NCBI RefSeq assembly: GCF_024198175.1
Contig: NZ_JAJVKV010000001.1
Coordinates: 62,001 to 126,000, forward strand
DNA: 64,000 nucleotides
Origin: Pyxidicoccus xibeiensis
GTDB taxonomy: Bacteria > Myxococcota > Myxococcia > Myxococcales > Myxococcaceae
Direction of reading: 5' to 3'
The notes under the pieces were generated by a model. The model had not been told where the DNA came from, did not search any database, and saw only the letters and a program-made list of their open reading frames with translations. Both the position numbers and the translations under genes were made by a program. Shown piece by piece: positions 36,219-46,087 of this stretch (positions are counted from its first letter, which is position 1; the number at the start of each line of letters is the position of its first letter).

Positions 36219-36582
36219 GGCGTGATGGCGGGGGCAGCCGTGTGGGACGTCATGGGCCCGGGGGTTTATCACCTTCCAGCCCCCGCCCGGGTGTCCCCGA
36301 GGCATGCGGCCGGACGGGCCCCGGCCCCCCACCTCGACCGGGGACTGCGCGCCGCCCTGGAGCTTCGCGAGCGGCGGACAGCAGCCGCCAGGTGGCGCGC
36401 CTGCTCTGCCGCCGTTACATGGGCGGGCAAAAAGGCTCGTGCGGCGTCGCGCGGGTGACGGCAGCTTCCCTCGAGGTCCGAGCGGACGTTGCGCCCCTGT
36501 CACTGCGTGCACTCGAACTTGCCAGGCGGAAGCCAAGGCGGCGTAAGGTGCCCGCCGTTTCACCCCCGAGGGAGGCAGCGAC
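36219..36582. other. 364-bp divergent intergenic region between plsC-like gene and zwf
   Basis: No gene is supported. A hairpin of CGGGGG (36259-36264) and CCCCCG (36280-36285), flanked by CCCGGG-type bases, lies near the plsC side. On the zwf side TTGCCA (36519-36524) followed by GTAAGG (36543-36548) is a weak promoter candidate. GGGAGG stands nine bases before the zwf ATG. Long open frames through here are codon-bias artefacts. Confidence 0.5.
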
Positions 36583-38120
36583 ATGGACGCGCAGGGCCTG
36601 CACATCGAGACCCACCCCCGCGAAGGAGACCCGGTGCTGCGCGCCGGCCGCCCGGACCCGTGCACGGTGGTGCTCTTCGGCGCCACGGGGGACCTGGCCC
36701 AGCGCAAGCTGTTCCCCGCCCTCTTCGAGCTGGCCCGCGCCAACCTGCTGCCCGAGCACTTCGCCGTCGTCGCCTTCAGCCGCTCCACGCTGGACGACAA
36801 TGCCTTCCGCGAGCACGTGAAGGCCGGCCTCCAGAAGTTCGCCCGCACCCAGCCGCTCGACGAGGCCACCTGGCAGCGCTTCGCCCCGCGCCTGGAGGGC
36901 ATCTCCGGCGGCTATGACGACGCGGCCTCCTTCGCCCGCCTCAAGGAGAAGCTGGAGCAGGTCGCCCAGCGCCACGGCACCGAGGGCAACCAGCTCTACT
37001 ACCTGGCCACCCCCGCCTCCACCTTCCCGCAAATCCTCAATGGGCTCGCGGGCGCCGGCCTGCTGACGCGCGAGGAGCGCCCCCACCAGACGCCCTGGCG
37101 GCGGCTGGTGATTGAGAAGCCCTTCGGCCACGACCTGGAGAGCGCGCGCGAGCTGAACCGCGAGCTGTCGGCGGTGCTGGACGAGCGGCAGGTGTTCCGC
37201 ATCGACCACTACCTGGGCAAGGAGACGGTGCAGAACATCCTCGTCTTCCGCTTCGCCAACGCCATCTTCGAGCCCTTGTGGAACCGCAACCACATCGACC
37301 ACGTGGAAATCACGGCGGCGGAGAAGATTGGCGTGGAGAACCGCGGCGGCTTCTACGACGAGACGGGCGTCATCCGGGACATGGTGCAGAACCACCTGCT
37401 CCAGGTGCTCGCGCTGTGCGCCATGGAGCCGCCGGTGTCCTTCGGCGCGGAGGACATCCGCGACGAGAAGAACAAGGTGTTCCGCGCACTGCGCCCGCTG
37501 GAGGGCCGCGACGTGTCGCACGCGGTGGTGGCGGGCCAGTACCAGGGCTACCGCCAGGAGAAGGGCGTGAAGCCCGACTCGCGCACGCCCACATACGTGG
37601 CCATGAAGATGAACGTGGACTCGTGGCGCTGGCAGGGCGTGCCCTTCTACCTGCGCGCGGGGAAGAACCTGAAGCAGCGGCTGACGGAGGTGTCCATCCA
37701 CTTCAAGTCGGTGCCCATCGGCCTGTTCTCCGGCGAGGGCGCCACGTGCCAGCGCCTGCAGCCCAACGTGCTCACCCTGCGCATCCAACCGAAGGAAGGC
37801 ATCGCCCTCTCCTTCGAGTCCAAGGTGCCCGGCGAGGACGTCAGCATCGCGGGCGTCACCATGGACTTCAACTACGCGGAGAGCTTCGACCAGCCGGTGC
37901 CCGAGGCGTACGAGCGGCTGCTGCTGGACTGCATGCGCGGCAACGCCACCCTCTTCGCGCGGCAGGACAGCGTGGAGCAGGCGTGGTCCTACGTGACGCC
38001 CATCCTCCGGGCGCTGGAGTCCGGCGAGGGCGGCGACATCCACACCTACGCGCAGGGCACGTCCGGCCCGGACGCCGCCGCCGCGCTGCTGGCCCGTGAC
38101 GGCAGGCGGTGGACGCGGCT

Positions 38121-38124
<4 letters not shown>
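36583..38124 (+). CDS. zwf: Glucose-6-phosphate 1-dehydrogenase
   Basis: This 513-aa enzyme oxidises glucose-6-phosphate to 6-phosphogluconolactone with NAD(P), the first step of the oxidative pentose phosphate pathway. It has the nucleotide-binding [20 protein letters not shown], the [12 protein letters not shown] region, the active-site signature [13 protein letters not shown] and the C-terminal [11 protein letters not shown]. The length is normal. A good ribosome site (GGGAGG) precedes ATG 36583. It heads an operon with pgl (ATGA overlap) and gnd. Confidence 0.95.
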
Positions 38125-38792
<668 letters not shown>

Positions 38793-38823
38793 GCGGGCGC
38801 GAACAGGACCTCAGGAGGGAATC

Positions 38824-40248
38824 ATGAGTGCGGAAGCGGGCGCGCAGTTCGGTGTGGCGGGCATGGGCGTCATGGGGGCGGCGCTGGCCCTCAACATCGC
38901 GGACCGTGGCTTCCGGGTGACGGTGTGGGACCGGCATCCGGAGCGCATCGACCAGATGCACGAGAAGTACGGGCACCCGGAGGTGAAGGGCACCGCGTCG
39001 CTGGAGGAGTTCGTCCAGCGGCTGGAGCGCCCGCGCAAGGTGCTGCTGATGGTGACGGCGGGCGCGGCGGTGGACCAGATGATGGAGCGCCTGTTCCCGC
39101 TGCTGTCGCCGGGTGACGTCATCATGGACGCGGGCAACTCGTGGTTCCTGGACACGCGCCGCCGCGAGGAGCTGTGCAAGTCGAAGGGCCTGCACTTCCT
39201 GGGCATCGGCGTGTCGGGCGGCGAGGAGGGCGCGCGGAACGGTCCTTCCATCATGCCGGGCGGCCCGCCGGAGGCGTACGCGCTGGTGCGCCCCGTGCTG
39301 GAGGCCATCGCCGCGCGTGCGGAGTCGGGCCTGTGCGTCACCCACGTGGGTCCGGACGGCGCGGGCCACTTCGTGAAGATGGTGCACAACGGAATCGAAT
39401 ACGCGGACATGCAGCTCCTGGCGGAGACATACGACGTGCTGCGCCGGGGCCTGGGGCTGGACGCGGGCGCGCTGGCGGAGCTGTTCTCCAAGTGGAACGA
39501 GGGCATCGCCGAGTCCTTCCTGCTGGAGACCACCATCCAGGTGCTGCGCAAGAAGGACGCGGAGACGGGCCGGCCGCTGGTGGACCTGGTGCTGGACAAG
39601 GCGGGCCAGAAGGGCACCGGCAAGTGGACGGTGCAGGTGGCGCTGGACCTCGGCGTCCCGGTGCCGTCGATTGCCTCGGCGCTGGATGCGCGCACCCTGT
39701 CCTCCATGAAGGATGAGCGCGTGGCGGCGAGCGGCAAGCTGAAGGGCCCTTCCGAGGCGCTCACCGCGGAGGAGAAGGCGCAGCTGGCTTCCTGGGCGCA
39801 CGACGCGCTGTATGCGGCGCGGGTGGTGACGTACGCGCAGGGCATGCGGCTCATCCAGGCGGCGTCCACCGAGTACAAGTGGAACATCTCGCTGGCGGAG
39901 ATGGCGCGCATCTGGCGGGGCGGCTGCATCATCCGCGCGAAGCTGCTCACCCCGCTGCGCGAGTCCTTCGAGCACCAGCCGGCGCTGCCGAACCTGGTGG
40001 TGTCGGACGCCTTCGCGCCGGTGCTGGAGCGGCTGGCGCCCGCCTGGCGCAGGCTGGTGGGCGTGGCCACGAAGGCGGGCATCCCCGTGCCGGTGTTCAG
40101 CACGTCGCTGGCGTACCTGGACAGCTACCGCAGCGCGGAGCTGCCGCAGAACCTCACCCAGGCCCAGCGCGACGCCTTCGGCGCGCACACCTACCAGCGC
40201 CGGGACAGGCCCGAGGCCGGCTTCGTCCACACGGAGTGGGCGAAGTAG
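38824..40248 (+). CDS. gnd: 6-phosphogluconate dehydrogenase, decarboxylating
   Basis: The 474-aa enzyme converts 6-phosphogluconate to ribulose-5-phosphate and CO2. The Rossmann motif is GVAGMGVMGAALALNIADRG, the substrate and catalytic blocks are GIGVSGGEEGARNGPSIMPGG and GHFVKMVHNGIEYADMQLLAE, and the C-terminal IWRGGCIIRAKLL and dimer tail are present. The length matches the long (about 470 aa) Gnd class. AGGAGG lies just upstream of ATG 38824. A perfect hairpin terminator follows. Confidence 0.95.
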   Translation: MSAEAGAQFGVAGMGVMGAALALNIADRGFRVTVWDRHPERIDQMHEKYGHPEVKGTASLEEFVQRLERPRKVLLMVTAGAAVDQMMERLFPLLSPGDVIMDAGNSWFLDTRRREELCKSKGLHFLGIGVSGGEEGARNGPSIMPGGPPEAYALVRPVLEAIAARAESGLCVTHVGPDGAGHFVKMVHNGIEYADMQLLAETYDVLRRGLGLDAGALAELFSKWNEGIAESFLLETTIQVLRKKDAETGRPLVDLVLDKAGQKGTGKWTVQVALDLGVPVPSIASALDARTLSSMKDERVAASGKLKGPSEALTAEEKAQLASWAHDALYAARVVTYAQGMRLIQAASTEYKWNISLAEMARIWRGGCIIRAKLLTPLRESFEHQPALPNLVVSDAFAPVLERLAPAWRRLVGVATKAGIPVPVFSTSLAYLDSYRSAELPQNLTQAQRDAFGAHTYQRRDRPEAGFVHTEWAK

Positions 40249-40270
40249 CCGGGGACCCGGGTGCTTCCCA

Positions 40271-40301
40271 AGGCTTCCTGGGACGGTCTTCCAGGAAGCC
40301 T
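40271..40301 (+). terminator. Perfect 11-bp hairpin after gnd
   Basis: AGGCTTCCTGG (40271-40281) and CCAGGAAGCCT (40291-40301) form a perfect stem with a 9-nt loop, 23 bp after the gnd stop. No T-run follows, but position and strength suggest the end of the zwf-pgl-gnd transcript. Confidence 0.65.
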
Positions 40302-40396
40302 CCGGTCAGCAGCCATGGTGAGTCCGGACGGCCCCCGTCAGCGGCCCTTCTCGGCTCCTGCTTTCAGGCGGCCAGGGTCTGATTTAATGCCTTCGC

Positions 40397-41221
40397 ATGT
40401 CCTTGTGGCCAGCGTCCGACCCACCTCCGGAGACCAACCGAGCAGCCTTCGCGGATGTGCTGTCCGACGACCTCGAGCGGGCGCGTGCCGTGCTCGCGAG
40501 CGTCCCGAGAGCGCCGCGCGTGCCCTCGAAGGGGGCCCGGCGCCTGGTGCTCGCCTTCGCGGGCCCCCAGCGCGTCGTGCTCTACAGCTGCCTCTTCTTC
40601 CTGTTCGCCGGTTGGCTCAGCTGTGCCTTCCTCGAGTCCCATCGCACCCCGGGGGACCTGCTGCTGGACCTGAGCTCCTTCGAAGTCCCCGGCGTCGTCG
40701 ACTCGGTCGAGGTGGGGATGCGCAGTCGCAGGCATGCGCCCGTGTACTGCGCGCGCTTCCACGCGGAGGACGGCGGGCTGGTGGGGCGCAGCTGCGAGCG
40801 GGGCGGTAGCTTCCACCCGGGCCAGCGCGTGGTCCTCGAGTCGCGCGGAAGTCAGGCCCGTATCCGTGGCACCACCCTCAGCCCCATCGGGCGCGTGGGA
40901 GGGCTGATGCTCGTGTTTCCCCTCGTGGGCGCCGTGGGCGTGTTGCTCGTCCTGCGGGCCAACCACCGTGAGTCGCGCGCGGCCCGCGTGGGCATCCCGA
41001 TTCTCGCGCGGGTGACGTACTTCGGCGCCGGGAAGCCGGTGCGCAAGGAGGGGCCGCCGCCCACGGAGCTGCGCTGGAGCTTCATCGTGCGCGGCGAGCG
41101 GTATGAGGGCCGCCTCTCCCTGGACCACGCGTCCGAGTTCGACTTCCTCCCCAGCCGCGACGTCATCGTCGTGCTCTACGACCCGGCGGCTCCGGGCATC
41201 AACACCGTCTACGTGCCCTAG
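40397..41221 (+). CDS. Membrane protein with two transmembrane helices, DUF3592-like
   Basis: The 274-aa protein has a soluble N-terminal ~50 residues, a first transmembrane helix (VVLYSCLFFLFAGWLSCAFL), an extracytoplasmic stretch with paired Cys (YCARFHAEDGGLVGRSCERGG), a second helix (LMLVFPLVGAVGVLLVL), and a C-terminal domain with LRWSFIVRGERYEGRLSL and VIVVLYDPAAPGINTVY. The VLYDPxxP ending and the two-helix frame recall DUF3592-type proteins. No function is known, and the family link is a moderate-confidence pattern match. Confidence 0.65.
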   Translation: MSLWPASDPPPETNRAAFADVLSDDLERARAVLASVPRAPRVPSKGARRLVLAFAGPQRVVLYSCLFFLFAGWLSCAFLESHRTPGDLLLDLSSFEVPGVVDSVEVGMRSRRHAPVYCARFHAEDGGLVGRSCERGGSFHPGQRVVLESRGSQARIRGTTLSPIGRVGGLMLVFPLVGAVGVLLVLRANHRESRAARVGIPILARVTYFGAGKPVRKEGPPPTELRWSFIVRGERYEGRLSLDHASEFDFLPSRDVIVVLYDPAAPGINTVYVP

Positions 41222-41232
41222 GTGAGGGGATT

Positions 41233-41263
41233 TCCGGGGGAGTTCCGTTCTCGTCCGGGGGAG
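41233..41263 (+). repeat. Two 10-bp direct repeats upstream of the CxxCH lipoprotein gene
   Basis: TCCGGGGGAG occurs at 41233-41242 and 41254-41263, 21 bp apart (two helical turns on the same DNA face), 41-71 bp before the start of the following gene. This could be a binding site, or chance in GC-rich DNA. Confidence 0.3.
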
Positions 41264-41303
41264 CAGCCCATTCCGGGCGCCTTCCCGAGAAGGAGCTCCG
41301 TCC

Positions 41304-42890
41304 ATGTCGCCGATTCCATCCCGGCGTGTCGCACTCGTGTGTCTCTCGCTGGTGGCCGCGACGGCCTGCATGACCGGCCCGCACAACGGCACCACCACCC
41401 CAGACCCGGTGATTGGCGAGTCGTTCCTGTTCGAGGGCTACTACCCCGAGCCGAACACCCCCATCTCACTCCAGGTCATGAACAATCCGGGCCTGGACCC
41501 CACTGTCGACGCCAACTGGACCCAGTTCGCCACGACCACCACCTCCACCTCCCCCATTTCGTTCAACCGGACGGAGCCGCTCTACCAGTTTCGCGTCAAC
41601 GCCACGCCCGTCCCCGGCGTCGGGTTCGGGCTGCGCTGGTCCACGGGAGGACTGGTGAAGGTGCGCGCGGTGGCCAAGGACCCGGGCGGCGAGACGAAGC
41701 TCTACACCTTCGACGACATCACCTACGGGAGCTGCTTCGCCGAGAACGTCAACGAGCCCTGGGACGTCCTCGGCACCAACTGCCAGGGCGTGGGCATCAA
41801 CCGCTCCGCCCTGGTCTCCACCCGGAACAGCCCCGTCGACGCGCCCCCGGGCAGTCGGACCGTGTTCCTGGGCAAGAAGCAGAGCAACCTTCCGAGCCAG
41901 GCCGCCGAGGAGGCCGAGACGCTGCAGTACTACGCGCAAATCCAGGCGCCCGCGACGCTCGCCGCCTTCCGGACGAAGTTCGGCTTCCCCAACAGCGAAG
42001 TCACGGCGACCTACTACAACGACGGTGACCTGGGGATTGGCCGGGAGATGCACTGCCGCTCCTTCCTGACGCCGCAATCCCAGACGGGCGTCGCCTGCTA
42101 CGTGAGCAACTACGCCGAGCAGGTGGACGGCGTGCCCGTCTTCGGCGGCAGCTCGGCCACTGCGCTCGCGGACGCGGTGAGCCGGACGAACGAGTTCGCC
42201 ACCGTGGCCATGGTCTACACGCCGCCCGCCAACACCGCCAACAGCGTCCAGTTCATGGTCTACGACGCCCAGGGGCTCCTGGCCCCCAAGGCCCAGCTCG
42301 ACAACGCGGCCGACAACACCTTCGTGCCCGGCAACTGCCTGACGTGCCATGGCATCCGGGCGACCTACAACGCGAACACGAACTCCGTGTCCGGCCAGGC
42401 GAAGTTCCTGCCCTTCGACGTCTTCAGCTTCCGGTATTCCAACGCCCCGGGCTTCACCTACGCCGAGCAGGCCAACGCGCTGCGCTCCCTCAACGACCTC
42501 ATCACGAGGACCTCGCCCACTGCGGGCATCAGCGACTTCATCACCGGCATGTACGCGCCCAAGGCAGTGAGCGACGTGACGGCGATGGCCAATGACACCT
42601 ACGTCCCCACCCAATGGAAGCAGACGAAGCAGAAGGGCCTGACCCTCTACAACGGCGTCGTGAAGCCCTACTGCCGCACCTGCCACATGTCCGCGGTGGA
42701 CAATGGCGCTGCGTTCCTCGACCAGGCCTCCCTCGAGGCCTACGCGGCCACCATCAAGACGGAGGTCTGCGGCTCGGGCACCGCCCGCACCATGCCCCAG
42801 GCGGAGCATGTGATGCGCAAGTTCTGGAAGAGCGGCGCGCGCGCCTACCTCGACCTGGGTCTGGACCTGCGCTCTCACTGCAAGCCCTGA
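41304..42890 (+). CDS. Lipoprotein with two cytochrome-c-type CxxCH motifs
   Basis: The 528-aa protein has a lipoprotein-type signal (ALVCLSLVAATAC). It has a beta-rich N-terminal domain of about 130 residues, a central region of unknown fold, and two haem-attachment motifs: CLTCH at residues 345-349 and CRTCH at 457-461, each followed by planctomycete-cytochrome-like sequence. It is likely a di-haem electron-transfer or redox lipoprotein in the periplasm or outer membrane. GAGAAGGAG precedes ATG 41304. No partner redox enzyme is adjacent, so the pathway is unknown. Confidence 0.75.
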   Translation: MSPIPSRRVALVCLSLVAATACMTGPHNGTTTPDPVIGESFLFEGYYPEPNTPISLQVMNNPGLDPTVDANWTQFATTTTSTSPISFNRTEPLYQFRVNATPVPGVGFGLRWSTGGLVKVRAVAKDPGGETKLYTFDDITYGSCFAENVNEPWDVLGTNCQGVGINRSALVSTRNSPVDAPPGSRTVFLGKKQSNLPSQAAEEAETLQYYAQIQAPATLAAFRTKFGFPNSEVTATYYNDGDLGIGREMHCRSFLTPQSQTGVACYVSNYAEQVDGVPVFGGSSATALADAVSRTNEFATVAMVYTPPANTANSVQFMVYDAQGLLAPKAQLDNAADNTFVPGNCLTCHGIRATYNANTNSVSGQAKFLPFDVFSFRYSNAPGFTYAEQANALRSLNDLITRTSPTAGISDFITGMYAPKAVSDVTAMANDTYVPTQWKQTKQKGLTLYNGVVKPYCRTCHMSAVDNGAAFLDQASLEAYAATIKTEVCGSGTARTMPQAEHVMRKFWKSGARAYLDLGLDLRSHCKP

Positions 42891-42911
42891 CGCTTCCCGC
42901 GTCCTGAAGCG
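42891..42911. terminator. Small hairpin between convergent genes
   Basis: CGCTTC (42891-42896) pairs with GAAGCG (42906-42911), immediately after the CxxCH lipoprotein stop and 7 bp before the stop of the leftward histidine kinase gene. Confidence 0.4.
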
Positions 42912-42917
42912 GGGCAG

Positions 42918-44414
42918 CTACCGGGCGGCAGGTCCGCGCGTGAGGGGCAGGCCCACCACGAAGGTGGCGCCTGCCCCCGGAGGCGAGCGCACCTCGATGC
43001 GACCGCCGTGCGCCTCCACCACCGCGCGCGCCAGGGCCAGCCCCAGGCCCGTCCCGTGCCGGTCTCCCCGGCGCGTGAAGAAGCGGTTGAACAGGCGCGG
43101 CAGGTCCGCCTCTGGAATCCCCGGCCCGCTGTCCGTCATCGCCACCTGAAGCACGTCCGCCCCCGCGCTCACGGTGACGCGCACCCAGCCGTCCCGGCCC
43201 GCGAAGGACGCCGCGTTCTCCAGCAGGCTGCGGAAGGCCAGCTCCAGTCGCTGCGGCACACCCTGGACGACGAGCGGGCCCGACGGCCGCGTCAGCTCGA
43301 AGCGGATGCCCTCATGGCGCGGGTCGCTCCGCAGCGACGCGACGAGCCCGTCCAGGTGCTCGCCCACGTCCACCGGCTCGCGGCCCTCGTTGGGCAGGCC
43401 TGCCTCGGCGCGCGCCAGCTCCAGGAACTGGGTGACGAGCGAGTCCAACCGCACGGCGCTCCCCTTCAGCGCCTCCGCCAGCCGCTCCTGGCGGGCCGGG
43501 TCCAGCGGGCCGGGCTCGGCCAGCCGCTCCGCGCAGGCGCGCACCGCGGCCACCGGGTTCTTGAACTCATGCGCCAGGTCCGCGAGGAACGCCTCGTTGG
43601 TGCGCGTGCGCTCACCCAGCGCCGTCAGCACGGTGTTGAAGGCGTCGGTCAGCTCGCCCAACTCGCGCGGACGCCCCAGGGGATTGCGGGACGGTGCGGG
43701 CAGGGAGAGCGCCTTCGGCACGGCCTCGGTGGCGCGGGCCAGCAGCTCGCTGCGCAGCGCCTCCACGGGCCGCACGAAGGAGCGCACCGTCCACCACGCG
43801 AGCCCCAGCCCGAGCGCCGCCGTGAAGAGCACCAGCTTGAGGAGCTGCCGCCGCGACTCGGAGACGGCCTGGAGCGCGCGGCGCGAGCTGCCCTCCACCA
43901 GGACCACCTGCACCGCGCCACGCGGCCCCATCACCTTCACTGCCGACGCGCAGAGAAAGAGGTTGCCGGGGATGGAGGCCCGGCAGGAGCCGTCCCGCCC
44001 GGACTCCAGCGCCGCGGTGACTTCCGCGCGCCCGAGCGGTGGCCCCCAGTCCTTGTCCAGACGCTCCAGCACGAAGGCGCGCTCCGGGCCGTAGAAGACG
44101 TCCCCGAAGAGCACGCGGGGCCCATGACCGAGGATCCTGTTCTCATCGAGGAACACCGTCCCCTCGGCGTCCAGCACCCGGATGCGCTGGTAGTACTTCC
44201 ACGCGCGCCGGGCGGCCAGGTCACGGGCCGCCTCGACTCCGTCCGTGCGCAGCGCCTCCGCCACCAGGGTCGCGCTCTCTTCGGTCCGCTCCTGGATGCG
44301 GTCGCCGAACAGGGACTCCACCCCGCTGATGGCCATGACGCCCAGCAGCGGCGACAGCACCACCACCAGCGCCAGCAGGAAGGCATGCCTCCGCAACGTC
44401 CCGCGCCGCCGCAT
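42918..44414 (-). CDS. Sensor histidine kinase of an OmpR-type two-component system
   Basis: This 498-aa kinase has transmembrane helices near residues 10-32 (AFLLALVVVLSPLLGVMAISG) and 185-205 (LLKLVLFTAALGLGLAWW), flanking a periplasmic sensor domain of about 150 residues. HAMP-like sequence, H-box LADLAHEFKNPVAAVRA, N-box LLENAASFAG and G-boxes DSGPGIPEADLPRLF and HGTGLGLALARAVVEAHGG follow. ATG 44414 overlaps the response-regulator stop as TGATG, with GGAAGGAAGG just upstream, so it is preferred to GTG 44429. The stimulus is unknown. Confidence 0.9.
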   Translation of the reverse strand: MRRRGTLRRHAFLLALVVVLSPLLGVMAISGVESLFGDRIQERTEESATLVAEALRTDGVEAARDLAARRAWKYYQRIRVLDAEGTVFLDENRILGHGPRVLFGDVFYGPERAFVLERLDKDWGPPLGRAEVTAALESGRDGSCRASIPGNLFLCASAVKVMGPRGAVQVVLVEGSSRRALQAVSESRRQLLKLVLFTAALGLGLAWWTVRSFVRPVEALRSELLARATEAVPKALSLPAPSRNPLGRPRELGELTDAFNTVLTALGERTRTNEAFLADLAHEFKNPVAAVRACAERLAEPGPLDPARQERLAEALKGSAVRLDSLVTQFLELARAEAGLPNEGREPVDVGEHLDGLVASLRSDPRHEGIRFELTRPSGPLVVQGVPQRLELAFRSLLENAASFAGRDGWVRVTVSAGADVLQVAMTDSGPGIPEADLPRLFNRFFTRRGDRHGTGLGLALARAVVEAHGGRIEVRSPPGAGATFVVGLPLTRGPAAR

Positions 44415-45106
44415 CACCCTTCCTTCCACCGGTAGCCCACACCCACCACCGTCTCGATGCAGTCGAACGCCGGGTCCACCGCCTCCAGCTTCCGTCGCAG
44501 CCGCCGCACGTATGTGTCGATGATGCGGTCCACGACGATGGAGTCATCGTCCCGCGTGAGCTGCAGCAGCTTCTCCCGCGAGAACAGCACCCCCGGCCTC
44601 CGGGCGAGCGACTCCAGCAGCCGGAACTCCGTGACGGTGACGCGCACCGGAGTGCCCTGGTAGCGCGCCTCCAGTCGCTCCGCGTCCAGCTCCAGCGCGC
44701 CCCGCACCAGCCGGGGGCTCCGGGCCGTCCCGCCTCCGCGCAGCTCCTCCCGGCGCAGCAGGGCCGCCACGCGCGCCAGGAGCACCCGGGTGCTGAAGGG
44801 CTTGCTCACGTAGTCGTCCGCCCCCAGCTCCAGCCCCAGCGCCTCGTCGATTTCACTGTCGCGCGAGGTGAGGAGGATGAGCGGCGTCGCGTCCCCCGCG
44901 CCACGCAGCCCCCGGCAGAGCGTGAAGCCGTCCACGCCCGGCATGTTGACGTCGCTGACGATGAGGTCCGGCTTGTCCTGGCGCAGCCGCTCCAGCCCCT
45001 CCCTGCCGTCCCGTGCGCACGTCACCCGGTGGCCCGCGTCCTCGAAGGACAGGGACAGCACGTCGAGCAGCGCCACGTCGTCGTCGATGAGCAGCAGGTG
45101 CGCCAT
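44414..45106 (-). CDS. OmpR/PhoB-family response regulator
   Basis: This 230-aa regulator has a receiver domain (LLLIDDDVALLDVL, phosphoacceptor Asp52 in LIVSDVNMP, Lys in VSKPFSTR) and a C-terminal winged-helix DNA-binding domain (VTEFRLLESLARRPGVLFSREKLL, VDRIIDTYVRRLRRKLE, VVGVGYRWKEG). ATG 45106 begins at MAHLLLIDDD. It is coupled to its kinase (TGATG overlap). Two abutting 11-bp direct repeats 48-69 bp upstream of its start look like an autoregulatory site. Confidence 0.92.
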   Translation of the reverse strand: MAHLLLIDDDVALLDVLSLSFEDAGHRVTCARDGREGLERLRQDKPDLIVSDVNMPGVDGFTLCRGLRGAGDATPLILLTSRDSEIDEALGLELGADDYVSKPFSTRVLLARVAALLRREELRGGGTARSPRLVRGALELDAERLEARYQGTPVRVTVTEFRLLESLARRPGVLFSREKLLQLTRDDDSIVVDRIIDTYVRRLRRKLEAVDPAFDCIETVVGVGYRWKEG

Positions 45107-45153
45107 GTGCAGGGAAGCGTATGTCACGCGGGCGCGTGGAGCAGGCCGTCCCC

Positions 45154-45175
45154 ACACGTTTCACACACGTTTCAT
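45154..45175. promoter_or_regulatory. Abutting 11-bp direct repeats, candidate OmpR-type regulator box
   Basis: CACACGTTTCA occurs twice back to back (45154-45164, 45165-45175). Direct repeats with an 11-bp period are the known layout of PhoB/OmpR-family binding boxes. The site lies between the divergent response-regulator gene (start 45106) and the Tat phosphoesterase gene (start 45248). Confidence 0.55.
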
Positions 45176-45247
45176 CCCGGGAGCACTCCGGGTCCACACC
45201 TCCGGGACACCCTTCCTTCCATTCACTGGAGGAGGACCCACGTGCGC

Positions 45248-46078
45248 ATGAGTCGAAGGCAGTTCGTCCTGGGCAGCACGGCAGTGCTCGCCACCCCGTA
45301 TGTGGAGAAGGTCGTGCGTCCGAAAGGAGGAACCTGGGAGTTCGAAATCTCGCGAGTGGACGTGGCCCTCCGGGGCCTGGACCCGGCGCACGAGGGGCTC
45401 CGGGTGGCCCAGCTATCGGACCTGCACATCGGCCCGTCGACGCCGGACGGGCGCATCATCCACGCGGTGCGGATGCTGGAGCGCGAGGGCGTGGACCTGG
45501 TCGTCCTCACGGGGGACTACGTGACGAACAAGGGAGACCCGCTGGAGCGCGTGCAGGAGCTCCTCACGGGCATCCACATCCCCGCCTTCGCGGTGCTCGG
45601 CAACCATGACCACTGGACGGCGCCGGCCTACCTGCGCCAGGGCCTGGAGCGCGCGAACATCACCGTGCTCCAGAACACGCACACGGTGACCCGGATACGG
45701 GGCGCCCCGCTGACCGTGCTCGGCGTGGATGACGCGCGCAGCGGCCACGCGGACGTGGAGGCCACGTTCCGGGGCGCGCCGACGTCGGGCTCGCGCCTGG
45801 TGCTCGCGCACACGCCCATCACCGCCGACTCCCTGCCGGAGTCCCAGGGCCTGCTCTGCCTGTCGGGCCACACGCACGGCGGACAGGTCTACGTCCGGGG
45901 CATCACCGAGCGGGTCTATGCCGCGCTCGACTCGCCCTATGTGCGTGGGCGCTACGACTTGCGAGGCAACGTGCTCTACGTGAATCGCGGCCTGGGCTAC
46001 GGACGCGGTGGCCGGAAATACCGCATCGGCGCGGACCCGGAAATGTCCATCTTCACCCTCCGCCGCTTCGAGGCGTGA
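45248..46078 (+). CDS. Tat-exported metallophosphoesterase
   Basis: This 276-aa calcineurin-like phosphoesterase has the twin-arginine motif SRRQFVLGS at its N-terminus, indicating Tat export of a folded enzyme. The metal-binding motifs are complete: AQLSDLHIG, LTGDYVTNKGD, VLGNHDHW, LAHTPI and LSGHTHGGQVYVRG. It resembles the YaeI/UDP-diacylglucosamine-hydrolase-like group; the substrate could be a phospholipid or other phosphodiester. ATG 45248 is given, but GTG 45242 is better spaced from GGAGGAGGA. It is divergent from the OmpR-type regulator and shares the repeat box region, so it may be that regulator's target. Confidence 0.87.
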   Translation: MSRRQFVLGSTAVLATPYVEKVVRPKGGTWEFEISRVDVALRGLDPAHEGLRVAQLSDLHIGPSTPDGRIIHAVRMLEREGVDLVVLTGDYVTNKGDPLERVQELLTGIHIPAFAVLGNHDHWTAPAYLRQGLERANITVLQNTHTVTRIRGAPLTVLGVDDARSGHADVEATFRGAPTSGSRLVLAHTPITADSLPESQGLLCLSGHTHGGQVYVRGITERVYAALDSPYVRGRYDLRGNVLYVNRGLGYGRGGRKYRIGADPEMSIFTLRRFEA

Positions 46079-46087
46079 GCGTGAAAC

